NCBI GenBank assembly: GCA_943325035.2
Contig: CALPNW020000006.1
Location: 1-40,913, forward strand
DNA: 40,913 bases
Reading direction: 5' to 3'
From: Sphingobacterium thalpophilum
Lineage (GTDB): Bacteria; Bacteroidota; Bacteroidia; Chitinophagales; Chitinophagaceae
Below the pieces are notes generated by a model that had not been told where the DNA came from, searched no databases, and was given only the letters and a program-made list of their open reading frames with translations. This document shows, piece by piece, positions 26,307 through 34,645 of this stretch; within the stretch, counting starts at the first letter, position 1; every line of letters begins with the position of its first letter. Position numbers and translations under genes: made by a program.

Positions 26307-26717
26307 TTACGTGATGATTAAATCCTGTACAGTTCGGTTTTCAAGGATATGGAGTGTACTGTCTCTGACCTCTTTCATGATCTTATTCAGACCACATTTT
26401 TTTTCGTTACAATCAGTACATTTTTTATAAAAATTTAAACTTACGCAGGGTAAGAGAGCGATTGGACCTTCTATCAGCCTCATGATAGTGGCCATGGTAA
26501 TAGTGGAGGGGTCCTGGTTGAAAAAGTATCCGCCTCCTTTGCCTTTTTTACTGTTGAGGATGCCTGCTTTTTTAAGTTCCAGTAAAATAGACTCCAGAAA
26601 TTTCACCGGAATTTTTTTCTTTTTGGCAATATCCGCAATTAAAAACGGTCCGGCATTGTTCTGCTCTGCCATATAGGTGAGTGCTTTTAATGCGTATTGT
26701 GTTTTTTTTGCTAACAT
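26307..26717 (-). CDS. Rrf2-family transcriptional regulator with cysteine cluster
   Basis: A 136-aa winged-helix regulator of the Rrf2 family. The N-terminal half has LAKKTQYALKALTYMA, IADIAKKKKIPVKFLESIL as the helix-turn-helix and GYFFNQDPSTITMATIM as the wing and linker. Four cysteines occur at 91, 100, 103 and 108 (PCVSLNFYKKC, TDC, KKCGL), in the region where IscR and relatives bind a [2Fe-2S] cluster. It could therefore sense Fe-S or redox status; alternatives are sulfur-metabolism regulators such as CymR, which lack the cluster. It lies 59 bases after dapB and just before an outer-membrane protein gene. Confidence 0.88.
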   Translation of the reverse strand: MLAKKTQYALKALTYMAEQNNAGPFLIADIAKKKKIPVKFLESILLELKKAGILNSKKGKGGGYFFNQDPSTITMATIMRLIEGPIALLPCVSLNFYKKCTDCNEKKCGLNKIMKEVRDSTLHILENRTVQDLIIT

Positions 26718-26776
26718 ATCCGGTAACTTTTTTAGAGCAGATCTATAACTGCAAGATATATAAAAACAAAGTATTG

Positions 26777-27496
26777 TTATAATCCTAATACTTCTTTCAT
26801 ACTAAAAATACCGGCTTTGCCTGCTATAAATTCTGCTGCTTTAACAGCGCCTCCTGCAAATCCAATGCGGTTATGTGCAGTGTGTATGATCTCAATATCA
26901 TCTATCGGAGAGGAATATTTTACATGGTGCGTGCCCGGTGCAGGATCTGTTCTTTCCGAATAGATTAGCAGGTCGTTTATATTTACCGTACTGGTTTCGC
27001 TCTGCCATTTATTTTTCCGGATAATTTTTTCCAATACCTGCTCTGCCAGTGTAATAGCTGTTCCACTGGGAGCATCTTTCTTTTCGGTATGATGAATTTC
27101 TTTAAGTGTTACATCGTACTCCGGATAGGCATTCATCAGTTCAGCCAGGTGTTTGTTTACTTCAAAAAAAAGGTTCACCCCAATACTGTAATTACTTGCA
27201 TACACCAGCGATCCCTGTTTGGCATCACAATACTGTTTAACCTCTTCCCATGCCAACAGCCATCCGGTTGATCCGCAAACAACAGGTATGCCACAGTCCA
27301 CGCATTTTTTGATATTCGCTACCGCGCTGTGTGGTCCGGTAAATTCTATCGCCACATCTGCCTTCGATAAATTTTCAGCAGTAAATTCACTGGCATTATT
27401 AATATCTATTTTCAATACAATAGAATGTCCTTTTTGTATAGCTATGGATTCAATGGCTTTCCCCATTTTACCGTATCCGATTAATGCAATATTCAC
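26777..27496 (-). CDS. dapB: 4-hydroxy-tetrahydrodipicolinate reductase
   Basis: A 239-aa enzyme of the diaminopimelate/lysine pathway, reducing hydroxy-tetrahydrodipicolinate with NAD(P)H. The nucleotide-binding motif GYGKMGKAI starts at residue 7, EFTGP and CGSTGW are kept, and the catalytic signature EIHHTEKKDAPSGTA carries H135/H136 and the lysines near 139-140. It is slightly shorter than the E. coli enzyme, as is common in Bacteroidota. It is 28 bases downstream of the DUF5683 gene in a cluster with parA and parB that recurs in this phylum. Confidence 0.95.
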   Translation of the reverse strand: MNIALIGYGKMGKAIESIAIQKGHSIVLKIDINNASEFTAENLSKADVAIEFTGPHSAVANIKKCVDCGIPVVCGSTGWLLAWEEVKQYCDAKQGSLVYASNYSIGVNLFFEVNKHLAELMNAYPEYDVTLKEIHHTEKKDAPSGTAITLAEQVLEKIIRKNKWQSETSTVNINDLLIYSERTDPAPGTHHVKYSSPIDDIEIIHTAHNRIGFAGGAVKAAEFIAGKAGIFSMKEVLGL

Positions 27497-27524
27497 GATG
27501 TGATTTTTTTAAATTTAAGCCATA

Positions 27525-28208
27525 TTATCTGGCAAGTACTTTTGCTTTTCTTTCGGGTTCCCTCAGGTTCAAACTTAAGGACAAAACCGGTGTTTTGGAA
27601 ACCGGGTTAAAATTCGGATGGATCTGCATACTCAGATCATTGCTTACGTTGAACTGTTTAAGGTGTGCAAATACGGTTGCATCCACTACCTGTATACCCC
27701 ATGCAAGCAGAAACCATAGCACGGAATAATCCCGGTCTCTTCTGAAACTGTTTCTGTAATTCTGTAAAGAGCCAATGCCCAGATTGGCCAGTTCTGGATC
27801 TATAGATGACACATCACTGCTGTCTCCGTTTTGCTCCTTGAATCTGGCTTCGTAGGCAAATTTTGTTTTTTTATAGTATCCCTGGTTATAGAAATAAGCT
27901 ACTGCAGGAATGGCCAATACGCCATATACAATCGGAATTTTCCAGTATTCCCTGTTGTATGCCTGACCCCAACCCGGGATGATTGCTGATCGTTCGGTAG
28001 CAATTCTCGGGATATGAACTGCTTTTGTGATTGAATCTGTTTTTTGTATCTGCTGCTTTGCAGAATCAGACAATAGGGCCTTGGGCTGGACTGCAGAAAC
28101 AATGTTTTTATTACTGGTTTGGTTAGTGTCGGCCTGAGCCGACAGCAGAGAACATCCACTGAGTATTAACAACGAAAAAAAGAGTATGTATTTTTTGTAG
28201 CTGCTCAT
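27525..28208 (-). CDS. DUF5683 domain membrane/lipoprotein
   Basis: A 227-aa protein with the DUF5683 hallmark RSAIIPGWGQAYNREYWKIP around residues 73-92, followed by two probable membrane segments (IVYGVLAIPAVAYFY and YSVLWFLLAWGIQVVDATVF). The N-terminus has a signal sequence whose hydrophobic core ends in LSGC, a good lipobox, so it may be a lipoprotein. Function is unknown. Its ATG overlaps the parB stop by one base (TAATG), so it is translationally coupled to the partition genes. It is followed by dapB. Confidence 0.85.
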   Translation of the reverse strand: MSSYKKYILFFSLLILSGCSLLSAQADTNQTSNKNIVSAVQPKALLSDSAKQQIQKTDSITKAVHIPRIATERSAIIPGWGQAYNREYWKIPIVYGVLAIPAVAYFYNQGYYKKTKFAYEARFKEQNGDSSDVSSIDPELANLGIGSLQNYRNSFRRDRDYSVLWFLLAWGIQVVDATVFAHLKQFNVSNDLSMQIHPNFNPVSKTPVLSLSLNLREPERKAKVLAR

Positions 28209-29131
28209 TAGCTCACCGTTACATTCATCATATCCAGTAACTTATTCAGCTCATCCAGTGAATAATATTCGATATTGATACTGCCGTATCCCTTTTTATT
28301 ATGAACCATTTTTACTTTAGTACTGAAATGCGAAGCAAGATTGTCTTCGATTTTCTGATAGGCAGGAGGGAGGTCGTTTTTTGTTCCTGATGGAGCTGCG
28401 CCCTGTTTGTCTCCCTTGTATAGTTTCCTAACCAGTTCTTCCGTTTGACGAACGCTCAGTTCCTTCTGTTGAATCTCTTTGAATACGTATAACTGCTTGT
28501 CTATTTTGTCTATATTCACAAGTGCCCTTGCATGGCCCATGGTCAATTTATTGCTTCTTACTGCAGACAAAATATCCGGTGGCAATTTCAATAAACGGAT
28601 GTAGTTGGTAACAGTACTTCTTTCCTTGCCCATTCTTTCCGCTACCTGTTCCTGTGTGTAGTGCAGTTCTTCCATCATCCGTTTAAAGCTCAATGCCATT
28701 TCAACTGCATTCAGATTTTCACGTTGTATGTTTTCGAGCAGGGCTAGTTCCAGTAATTGCTGGTCATTGGCCTGACGAACATAGGCAGGAACATCTTTTA
28801 ATCCTGCAAGCTTAGCCGCCCTGAATCTGCGTTCCCCTGCTATCAGCTGGTATTTGCCTGTGGCAAGTCTGCTCACTGTTAAAGGCTGAATAATATCATG
28901 CAGTTTGATGGATGTTGCCAGCTCCTGCAAAGCCTGTTCGTCAAAATCCCTTCTGGGCTGCTTGGGGTTTACCTGAATATCGTTGAGGTTGATCCTGCTG
29001 CTGTTGGTAGCCTGTTCTACAATATCAGACTTAAGGCTGCCTGAAGTGTTCTTAAGGTCGGTATCTATATTCTGCAATAAAGAACGAAGTCCCTTTCCTA
29101 TGAGATCTTTACTTGGTTTTGATGTGCTCAT
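28208..29131 (-). CDS. parB: Chromosome-partitioning protein ParB
   Basis: A 307-aa centromere-binding CTPase. IQVNPKQPRRDFDEQALQEL, TVSRLATGKYQLIAGERRFR and ENIQRENLNAVEMA are the ParB N-terminal CTP-binding boxes, followed by the helix-turn-helix (YTQEQVAERMGKERSTVTNY) and the TMGHARALV segment. The C-terminal dimerisation part is present. It starts two bases after the parA stop. No canonical parS palindrome (TGTTTCACGTGAAACA-like) was seen in the window. Confidence 0.95.
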   Translation of the reverse strand: MSTSKPSKDLIGKGLRSLLQNIDTDLKNTSGSLKSDIVEQATNSSRINLNDIQVNPKQPRRDFDEQALQELATSIKLHDIIQPLTVSRLATGKYQLIAGERRFRAAKLAGLKDVPAYVRQANDQQLLELALLENIQRENLNAVEMALSFKRMMEELHYTQEQVAERMGKERSTVTNYIRLLKLPPDILSAVRSNKLTMGHARALVNIDKIDKQLYVFKEIQQKELSVRQTEELVRKLYKGDKQGAAPSGTKNDLPPAYQKIEDNLASHFSTKVKMVHNKKGYGSINIEYYSLDELNKLLDMMNVTVS

Positions 29132-29133
29132 AT

Positions 29134-29934
29134 TTATTCAATTATTCTATCCTCGTTGGATATTTTGGTCATTCCATTGTTCTGAAGAATCTCTTTGGCA
29201 AGATTCAGGTAGTTTACCGTTCCTTTGCTTTCTGCATCATAAAGAATAACCGGCTTGCCCACACTCGGTGCTTCACTTAAGCGGGTGTTACGGTGAATGA
29301 TGGTAGAGAAAACCATATCATCGAAATGTCTTCTTACTTCACTTACCACCTGATTGCATAGTCTTAAACGGCCATCGTACATGGTCATCAGGATACCTTC
29401 GATCTGCAGGGCAGGATTCAGTCTGTTCTGAACAATTTTGATGGTGTTTAATAATTTACCGAGTCCTTCCAATGCAAAAAATTCACATTGTACCGGAACG
29501 ATCACACTGTCCGAAGCAACCAGCGAGTTAACGGTGATCAGCCCCAGGGATGGTGAGCAATCGATAATAATGAAATCGTACCGGTCGCGAACAGCATCCA
29601 GAATACCCTTCATTACATTTTCCCTGTTGGGATAATTGATCATTTCAATTTCAGCTCCAACCAGGTCTATATGCGAAGGTATAATGTCCAGATTAGGCAC
29701 ATCACTTTTTAAAATCACTTCTGCTGCAGTAACGTTGTTGACCATACAGTCGTAGAGACTATTGGTAATATTGTGCAGGTCAAAGCCTACACCCGTAGTG
29801 CTGTTTGCCTGTGGATCGGCATCTACCAGCAGGGTTCTGTATTCCAAAACCGCCAGACTGGCCGCTACGTTAATTGCAGTGGTAGTTTTACCTACACCTC
29901 CCTTTTGATTGGCTACTCCAATAATTCTTGCCAT
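29134..29934 (-). CDS. parA: Chromosome-partitioning ATPase ParA (Soj)
   Basis: A 266-aa Walker-type partition ATPase. The deviant Walker A motif KGGVGKTT is at residues 10-17, LLVDADPQANST forms Walker A', IIIDCSPSLG is Walker B, and VPVQCEFFALEGL is typical of Soj-like chromosomal ParA. The chosen start at 29934 (MARIIGVANQKGG) agrees with a strong promoter whose predicted transcription start lies roughly 25 bases upstream; the frame's longer extension to 30024 would cover that promoter. It heads an operon continuing into parB, DUF5683 and dapB. Confidence 0.96.
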   Translation of the reverse strand: MARIIGVANQKGGVGKTTTAINVAASLAVLEYRTLLVDADPQANSTTGVGFDLHNITNSLYDCMVNNVTAAEVILKSDVPNLDIIPSHIDLVGAEIEMINYPNRENVMKGILDAVRDRYDFIIIDCSPSLGLITVNSLVASDSVIVPVQCEFFALEGLGKLLNTIKIVQNRLNPALQIEGILMTMYDGRLRLCNQVVSEVRRHFDDMVFSTIIHRNTRLSEAPSVGKPVILYDAESKGTVNYLNLAKEILQNNGMTKISNEDRIIE

Positions 29935-29967
29935 AATGTGTATTGCTGTTGCTTTTTTGCAAGCTTC

Positions 29968-29998
29968 CAAAAATACGGCATCAGCAACAGGTATCAAA
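29968..29998 (-). promoter_or_regulatory. Promoter of the parA operon
   Basis: On the minus strand TTTG (29995-29998), exactly 19 bases and TATTTTTG (29968-29975) give a full match to the Bacteroidota housekeeping promoter, 33 bases ahead of the parA ATG. Confidence 0.82.
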
Positions 29999-30118
29999 CA
30001 ATATTCTGCTAACCCGGCGGCCAAAAGGAATTAAGTTGTCAACATTGGTCAACCGAACGGGCTATTCGGGTGTTAAAACTGGCATGCATTATCTTTACGG
30101 CTTATTAATTCAGGGTAA

Positions 30119-31378
30119 ATGAGAAATTCCGGTGTTTTTTGGGTGATAGCCCTTATTATGTTGTTGTTGGACTATTATGTGTTTCAGGCGGTAAAAGTGG
30201 TTACTCAACCCCTTCAGGAACGCTGGAGGGTCCTTATACACTATGGGTATTGGATTGTTTCCATACTCACTCTGGCGGCCTTACTTTCTTTTCCGTTCAT
30301 TCAGGCATTGCAAACGTCTAAAATTTACAGGAACTATGTTTTTGCCATTCTTTTTGGTCTTTTTCTGGCCAAACTGGTAGGATCGCTGGTGTTTTTTACA
30401 GATGATGTCAGAAGGGTTTTGCCATGGGCAGTCAGTAAAGTAATGCGAAACACCGGAGGACAGTTTCTGGGAGAGAACGGATCCCTGATTTCCAGGTCTA
30501 CTTTTTTAAGCTGGGCCGGTCTTGCTATGGGAGGAACACTGTTTGGCACTTTGCTGATGGGCTTTGTGAACAAATACAATTACCAGCTGAAAAAGCATAT
30601 ACTTCATTTCCCCAATTTACCGGAGGCTTTTAACGGAATGAAAGTGTTACACATCAGCGATATTCACAGTGGTAGTTTTCAGGACCCTGTTGCGGTATCA
30701 AAAGGTATTGAACTGATTCTGCACCAGAAGGCCGATCTGATCCTGTTTACAGGTGATCTGGTGAATGACCGGGCCGATGAAATGAACGACTATAAATCGA
30801 TTTTTGGTAAACTGACTGCTCCTTTCGGAGTTTTTAGTACACTGGGGAATCATGATTATGGTGATTATGTTTCCTGGCCAAGTGCAGAAGCAAAGAAGAC
30901 CAATCTGGAGAACCTGAAACAGGTGCATGCTGATATGGGCTGGAAATTATTAATGAACGAGCATACCATTCTGGAAAAAGACGGGCATCAGATTGCTTTA
31001 CTGGGCATAGAAAACTGGGGAGCCAAGGGAAGATTTCCTAAATATGGCAAGATGCATGAAGCTTATCCGGGAACGGAAGCCATTCCTTTTAAAATTTTAT
31101 TGAGTCATGACCCAAGCCATTGGGATGCACAGGTAAAAACCGAATATCCTGATATTGATATCATGCTGGCAGGACATACCCATGGTATGCAGTTTGGCCT
31201 GGAAAACCCTTATTTTAAATGGAGTCCGGTACAGTGGATGTACAAGCAATGGGCTGGATTATATGAAGACGGCAAGCAAAAATTATATGTGAACAGGGGC
31301 TTTGGATTTATAGGTTATCCCGGCAGGGTAGGGATCATGCCGGAGATCACTGTGCTGGAATTGAGAATGAAGAGTTAA
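30119..31378 (+). CDS. Membrane-anchored metallophosphoesterase
   Basis: A 419-aa protein with four or so N-terminal membrane helices (residues about 1-165) and a calcineurin-like phosphoesterase domain. All metal ligands are visible: HISDIHSG near 178, TGDLVND, LGNHDYGDY, LLSHDPSHW and LAGHTHGMQFG. The layout matches YkuE/YaeI-like phosphodiesterases, some of which act on lipid substrates such as UDP-diacylglucosamine; the actual substrate here is unknown and the domain side of the membrane cannot be told. It is transcribed divergently from parA across 184 bases. Its stop is eight bases from the convergent TIGR03643 gene. Confidence 0.9.
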   Translation: MRNSGVFWVIALIMLLLDYYVFQAVKVVTQPLQERWRVLIHYGYWIVSILTLAALLSFPFIQALQTSKIYRNYVFAILFGLFLAKLVGSLVFFTDDVRRVLPWAVSKVMRNTGGQFLGENGSLISRSTFLSWAGLAMGGTLFGTLLMGFVNKYNYQLKKHILHFPNLPEAFNGMKVLHISDIHSGSFQDPVAVSKGIELILHQKADLILFTGDLVNDRADEMNDYKSIFGKLTAPFGVFSTLGNHDYGDYVSWPSAEAKKTNLENLKQVHADMGWKLLMNEHTILEKDGHQIALLGIENWGAKGRFPKYGKMHEAYPGTEAIPFKILLSHDPSHWDAQVKTEYPDIDIMLAGHTHGMQFGLENPYFKWSPVQWMYKQWAGLYEDGKQKLYVNRGFGFIGYPGRVGIMPEITVLELRMKS

Positions 31379-31386
31379 AGCAGGTC

Positions 31387-31662
31387 TTATCTTTTTGAAA
31401 TCTTATTGCTGCTGATGGCTCTCTGAAGTGTGCATTTGAAACGACCGATGCCGGCAACCCTCAGGCTGCCATGTTTGGTGGTTCTGCCCTTCATTCTTTT
31501 GCGCCACATTTTAAAGCTCGAAAGTTTGCTGTTCAACCGCATGAATTCAATGACTTCTTTTTCTTTGAGACCAAACTGAAATTCAATGGCCTCAAAAGGG
31601 GTCCGGTCTTCCCAGGCCATTTCAATGATACGGTCTTTGTCTTTTTCTGTTAATGAAAGCAT
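31387..31662 (-). CDS. TIGR03643 family protein
   Basis: A 91-aa basic protein matching the TIGR03643 small-protein family through IEMAWEDRTPFEAIEFQFGL and EKEVIEFMR, then SSFKMWRKRMKGRTTKH. The first half looks like a helix-turn-helix-like three-helix unit, and the tail is rich in Lys and Arg, so nucleic-acid binding is possible but unproven. The C-terminal 25 residues (from GSLRVAGIG) are less typical and may be lineage specific. It is a single gene, divergent from the porin-family gene and convergent with the phosphoesterase. Confidence 0.85.
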   Translation of the reverse strand: MLSLTEKDKDRIIEMAWEDRTPFEAIEFQFGLKEKEVIEFMRLNSKLSSFKMWRKRMKGRTTKHGSLRVAGIGRFKCTLQRAISSNKISKR

Positions 31663-31744
31663 ATCAGTTTAACAAATTTTAACCAAGATGGTTTAAACTA
31701 AAAGTTTGGCACGGTGATTGTCTTATTAATAAAAAATAAACTAT

Positions 31745-32326
31745 ATGAAAAAAATAAGTTTAAGCTTTTTGTTACTGGTGGTTATAGGAGTTTCGGCCCA
31801 GGCACAGGGCGGTGGTTTTCGGTTTGGCGTAAAAGCAGGTGCAAACCTGAACCAGCTGACCGGACAAACTTTTAAGGACGGTTACGATCTTTCTTACCAT
31901 GCGGGTGTTTTTGCCGAAATAGACATTACCAAACGATTCGGTATTCAGCCGGAATTATTGTGGAACCAGTCCAGTTCTACAAGGGCAACCAGTTTTAATG
32001 CCATTTACCAGACCTTACCAACAGATCTAAAACTGAATTATTTATCGATCCCCGTTCTGTTGCGTTTTAATATCGGAAGTCTGATCACCTTAAATGCAGG
32101 ACCTCAGTTCAGTATTCTGATGAATCAAAGTGATAACCTTATTCAAAATGGCCAGGCTGCCTTTAAGAAAGGAGATCTTTCTTTAGTGGCAGGTGCTCAG
32201 TTGAATTTAACTGCTTTAAGAATTTACGGCAGATACAATGTAGGATTACAAGATATCAACGATGCTGCCAATCAGGAAAAATGGACCAATAAGCAGATCC
32301 AGCTGGGTGTTGGATTGCGGTTTTAA
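31745..32326 (+). CDS. Outer-membrane beta-barrel protein, porin family (PorT-like)
   Basis: A 193-aa exported protein: signal peptide MKKISLSFLLLVVIGVSAQAQ, then a barrel opening GFRFGVKAGANLNQLTG, and further strands including FGIQPELLWNQ, YLSIPVLLRFNIG, ITLNAGPQFSIL and a final IQLGVGLRF ending in phenylalanine. This pattern is that of the PorT/OMP_b-brl_2 family common in Bacteroidota. Specific role unknown. It is a single-gene unit with a hairpin terminator after it. Confidence 0.88.
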   Translation: MKKISLSFLLLVVIGVSAQAQGGGFRFGVKAGANLNQLTGQTFKDGYDLSYHAGVFAEIDITKRFGIQPELLWNQSSSTRATSFNAIYQTLPTDLKLNYLSIPVLLRFNIGSLITLNAGPQFSILMNQSDNLIQNGQAAFKKGDLSLVAGAQLNLTALRIYGRYNVGLQDINDAANQEKWTNKQIQLGVGLRF

Positions 32327-32349
32327 TTAATTGATCTATCTATATAAAT

Positions 32350-32382
32350 AATGCCCTGCAATTCTTAAAGATGCAGGGCATT
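32350..32382. terminator. Bidirectional terminator between the porin-family gene and DUF4954
   Basis: AATGCCCTGCA and TGCAGGGCATT form an exact 11-base stem with an 11-base loop between two convergent genes. The bases beyond are T-rich (TGTTATTCTT) on the plus strand and TATTTATA on the minus strand, so termination in both directions is likely. Confidence 0.75.
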
Positions 32383-32413
32383 GTTATTCTTATGGATGTA
32401 AGGCATTATTATT

Positions 32414-34636
32414 TTATCCTTTCAATTTGAATTTCTTTTTTACCTGCAGGATGTCTTTTTTAAACTGTTCCAGTTCCAGGATCTGTTGTTTAATAAAACT
32501 ATTGTCTTCGAGTTTACCAACCACTTCATTCATTTCAGCAAAACTTTCATAAACCATTTTCCGGTAAGGATTGGAATAGTCTTTTGCCCTGGAATCATGA
32601 ATGCCTTTTGTGATCCACTCTTTGGTGGTAACAACTGCGTTCAGGAGGTAGCTTAACTGGTGAGGGTCAATAGCGCTGAGTTTGAGGCCACTGATTTCCT
32701 TTAAGGAGGCGAGTGCATGGTTGCGTTTCTGATTGGCATACAGTTCGCCCTTCACTTTATACTGCTCATGCACATCGTCCCAGCTTTTTATTTTTTGCTG
32801 TACAATTTTCTTTTTGATGTCTGCAAGATCTGCTTCGGGCATTAACTGGCCACCGATATTTACCCAGTTGGTTCTCGACAGTTTTGCAGGAATCAGATGA
32901 TGGAGTTCTTCTGCAGATGAAATATTGTTTTCTAAAATAAGAGGGATCAACTGTTCCATACCGTAGTACAAAACAATGTCTTCAAATACCTGGTATGCGG
33001 CCAGCACTTTTACCAGCAAGGTTTTTCGCTTGCTGTTTTCCATATCATCGGCAACAACTTCCAGCTGGTCCACTATTTTATTTCTGCTTTTTAAAAGCAG
33101 TCTGCCCACTTCCAAAGCTTCTTTTTCGTTGGTTGGATCTTTTTTCTGGCTTCTCAGGTATGCTTTGCCGGTAAAGAGTTCCAGCTTATTTAATGCGGTA
33201 AATATTTCGTTGATGGTATCGGGCGCCAGATAATTGTATTCGAGTACCTGGGTTTTATCACTTCGTTTGTCCCTGTCATTGTATTTCCAGGAATTCCTGG
33301 CCAGTGCATACATATTGTACAAGAACCAATAAGCAGGCATAATGGTTAACTGGTCGTTGTGTACATCATTGCTGATGAGTGAAAACGGGATGTCAATTTT
33401 CAGTTCAGCAGGATAGTCTCCTTTATTCACCATGGTAAAGGACGCAAATACCGAATTGTGTTTAAGGCTTACACACAGCCCGGGCCAGAAGCCACGGCCC
33501 ATGATGATTTCCCCATCCGCACTCCGGCTGTTGTGGTTAGAGCCGATGGTTGCGCCTGCGGCGATATTGCTTTGTCCCATCACCAGTGCCGCACACAAAA
33601 ATGAGTTATTATGGTGTTGCTCATGTGCAGGAAATATCAGTGAATTCAATACCTCACAGCAGGAGATCGTAGCATTTTGTCCGAGATAAGAGTTGATCAG
33701 ACGGGCTCCGTATTTTAGCTGGGAGTGATCTGCCATGATAAACCGAACAGCCTTAACTCCATAAAATAATCTGCAGCCATATCCGATAATGCCATTTACA
33801 ATTTCGCAGCCTTCACCTATTTGTGTACGTCCGGCTTCGCCGGAATTAACGGTTAGGTTTTTCAGTTTGTTCGCGCCTTTGAAATAGGCATCGGGTCCTA
33901 CCCATACATCTTTAATAATCTTACAGTTTTTGATCACCGTTCTGTCACCCACTTTTCCGTAGTAGCCTCTTTTATTGTCGCATTTTTTTTCGGTGAATTC
34001 TTTGAACTTATCCTGCAAAATCTGATCATCCCTGAACCGGCTCCACAGGAATGCATCACCGGGTAACATACCGTTAAAAGGCATCACTCTTCTGCCCGTG
34101 TTTTCATTGCAGAGTTCCATCCAGATCCTTACTTCCTCTTTTTCATCGGCCTTTAAAACGCCTGTTCCGAATTTGGCGTGGTTGGTGGTAACCAGTTCGT
34201 TAACATTGGTAATGATGGCTTCGCTGCCAATGATGTAGTGGGAGAGATAGTGCACATTGTCTATTACTACATTGTCGCCAAAATCGCAGCTGATGATGGT
34301 AGAGTTGTACAAGCCTACTGGCGCTTTGAGATCGCTGAATCCGAGACATAGTGGTTCCAGCTTGCCAATACGCACCAGTCCGTGAAACTGACAGTTCTTT
34401 ACCAGTGAAGGATTGAAAGCATCCGATACCAGGATATTATTCCAGTTATCGCTGGTATTGCCGTTCCTCACCAGTTGTTCAATTTCTGAAGCGGTCAGTT
34501 TTCTGTAATGAATACCATTTTTGATCTGGATATTCCGTAAGTAATATTCATCTTTCCCTTTGGGAACATGATGGTCTCTGATAAAATTATATCCCAGTGA
34601 ATCGAGGGGAGTTTTGGTAATAATATTCTGCGCCAT
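32414..34636 (-). CDS. DUF4954 family protein with left-handed beta-helix (hexapeptide-repeat) domain
   Basis: A 740-aa protein of the DUF4954 family. The first 430 residues or so hold hexapeptide-like repeats expected to form a left-handed beta-helix as in sugar-nucleotide acyl- and nucleotidyltransferases (for example VIKNCKIIKDVWVGPDAYF and CEIVNGIIGYGCRLFYGVKA), with a histidine-rich stretch HEQHHNNSF and GSNHNSRSADGEIIMGRG. The C-terminal 300 residues are helical and lysine-rich. Enzymatic activity is unproven. It starts nine bases after the glmS stop on the same strand, so a function in amino-sugar or cell-envelope precursor metabolism is a reasonable inference. Confidence 0.88.
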   Translation of the reverse strand: MAQNIITKTPLDSLGYNFIRDHHVPKGKDEYYLRNIQIKNGIHYRKLTASEIEQLVRNGNTSDNWNNILVSDAFNPSLVKNCQFHGLVRIGKLEPLCLGFSDLKAPVGLYNSTIISCDFGDNVVIDNVHYLSHYIIGSEAIITNVNELVTTNHAKFGTGVLKADEKEEVRIWMELCNENTGRRVMPFNGMLPGDAFLWSRFRDDQILQDKFKEFTEKKCDNKRGYYGKVGDRTVIKNCKIIKDVWVGPDAYFKGANKLKNLTVNSGEAGRTQIGEGCEIVNGIIGYGCRLFYGVKAVRFIMADHSQLKYGARLINSYLGQNATISCCEVLNSLIFPAHEQHHNNSFLCAALVMGQSNIAAGATIGSNHNSRSADGEIIMGRGFWPGLCVSLKHNSVFASFTMVNKGDYPAELKIDIPFSLISNDVHNDQLTIMPAYWFLYNMYALARNSWKYNDRDKRSDKTQVLEYNYLAPDTINEIFTALNKLELFTGKAYLRSQKKDPTNEKEALEVGRLLLKSRNKIVDQLEVVADDMENSKRKTLLVKVLAAYQVFEDIVLYYGMEQLIPLILENNISSAEELHHLIPAKLSRTNWVNIGGQLMPEADLADIKKKIVQQKIKSWDDVHEQYKVKGELYANQKRNHALASLKEISGLKLSAIDPHQLSYLLNAVVTTKEWITKGIHDSRAKDYSNPYRKMVYESFAEMNEVVGKLEDNSFIKQQILELEQFKKDILQVKKKFKLKG

Positions 34637-34645
34637 TTTAGTCTT

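Noticed and set aside
29935..30024. 30-residue N-terminal extension of ParA
   Set aside because: It covers the strong parA promoter; ParA proteins normally begin just before the KGGVGKTT motif.
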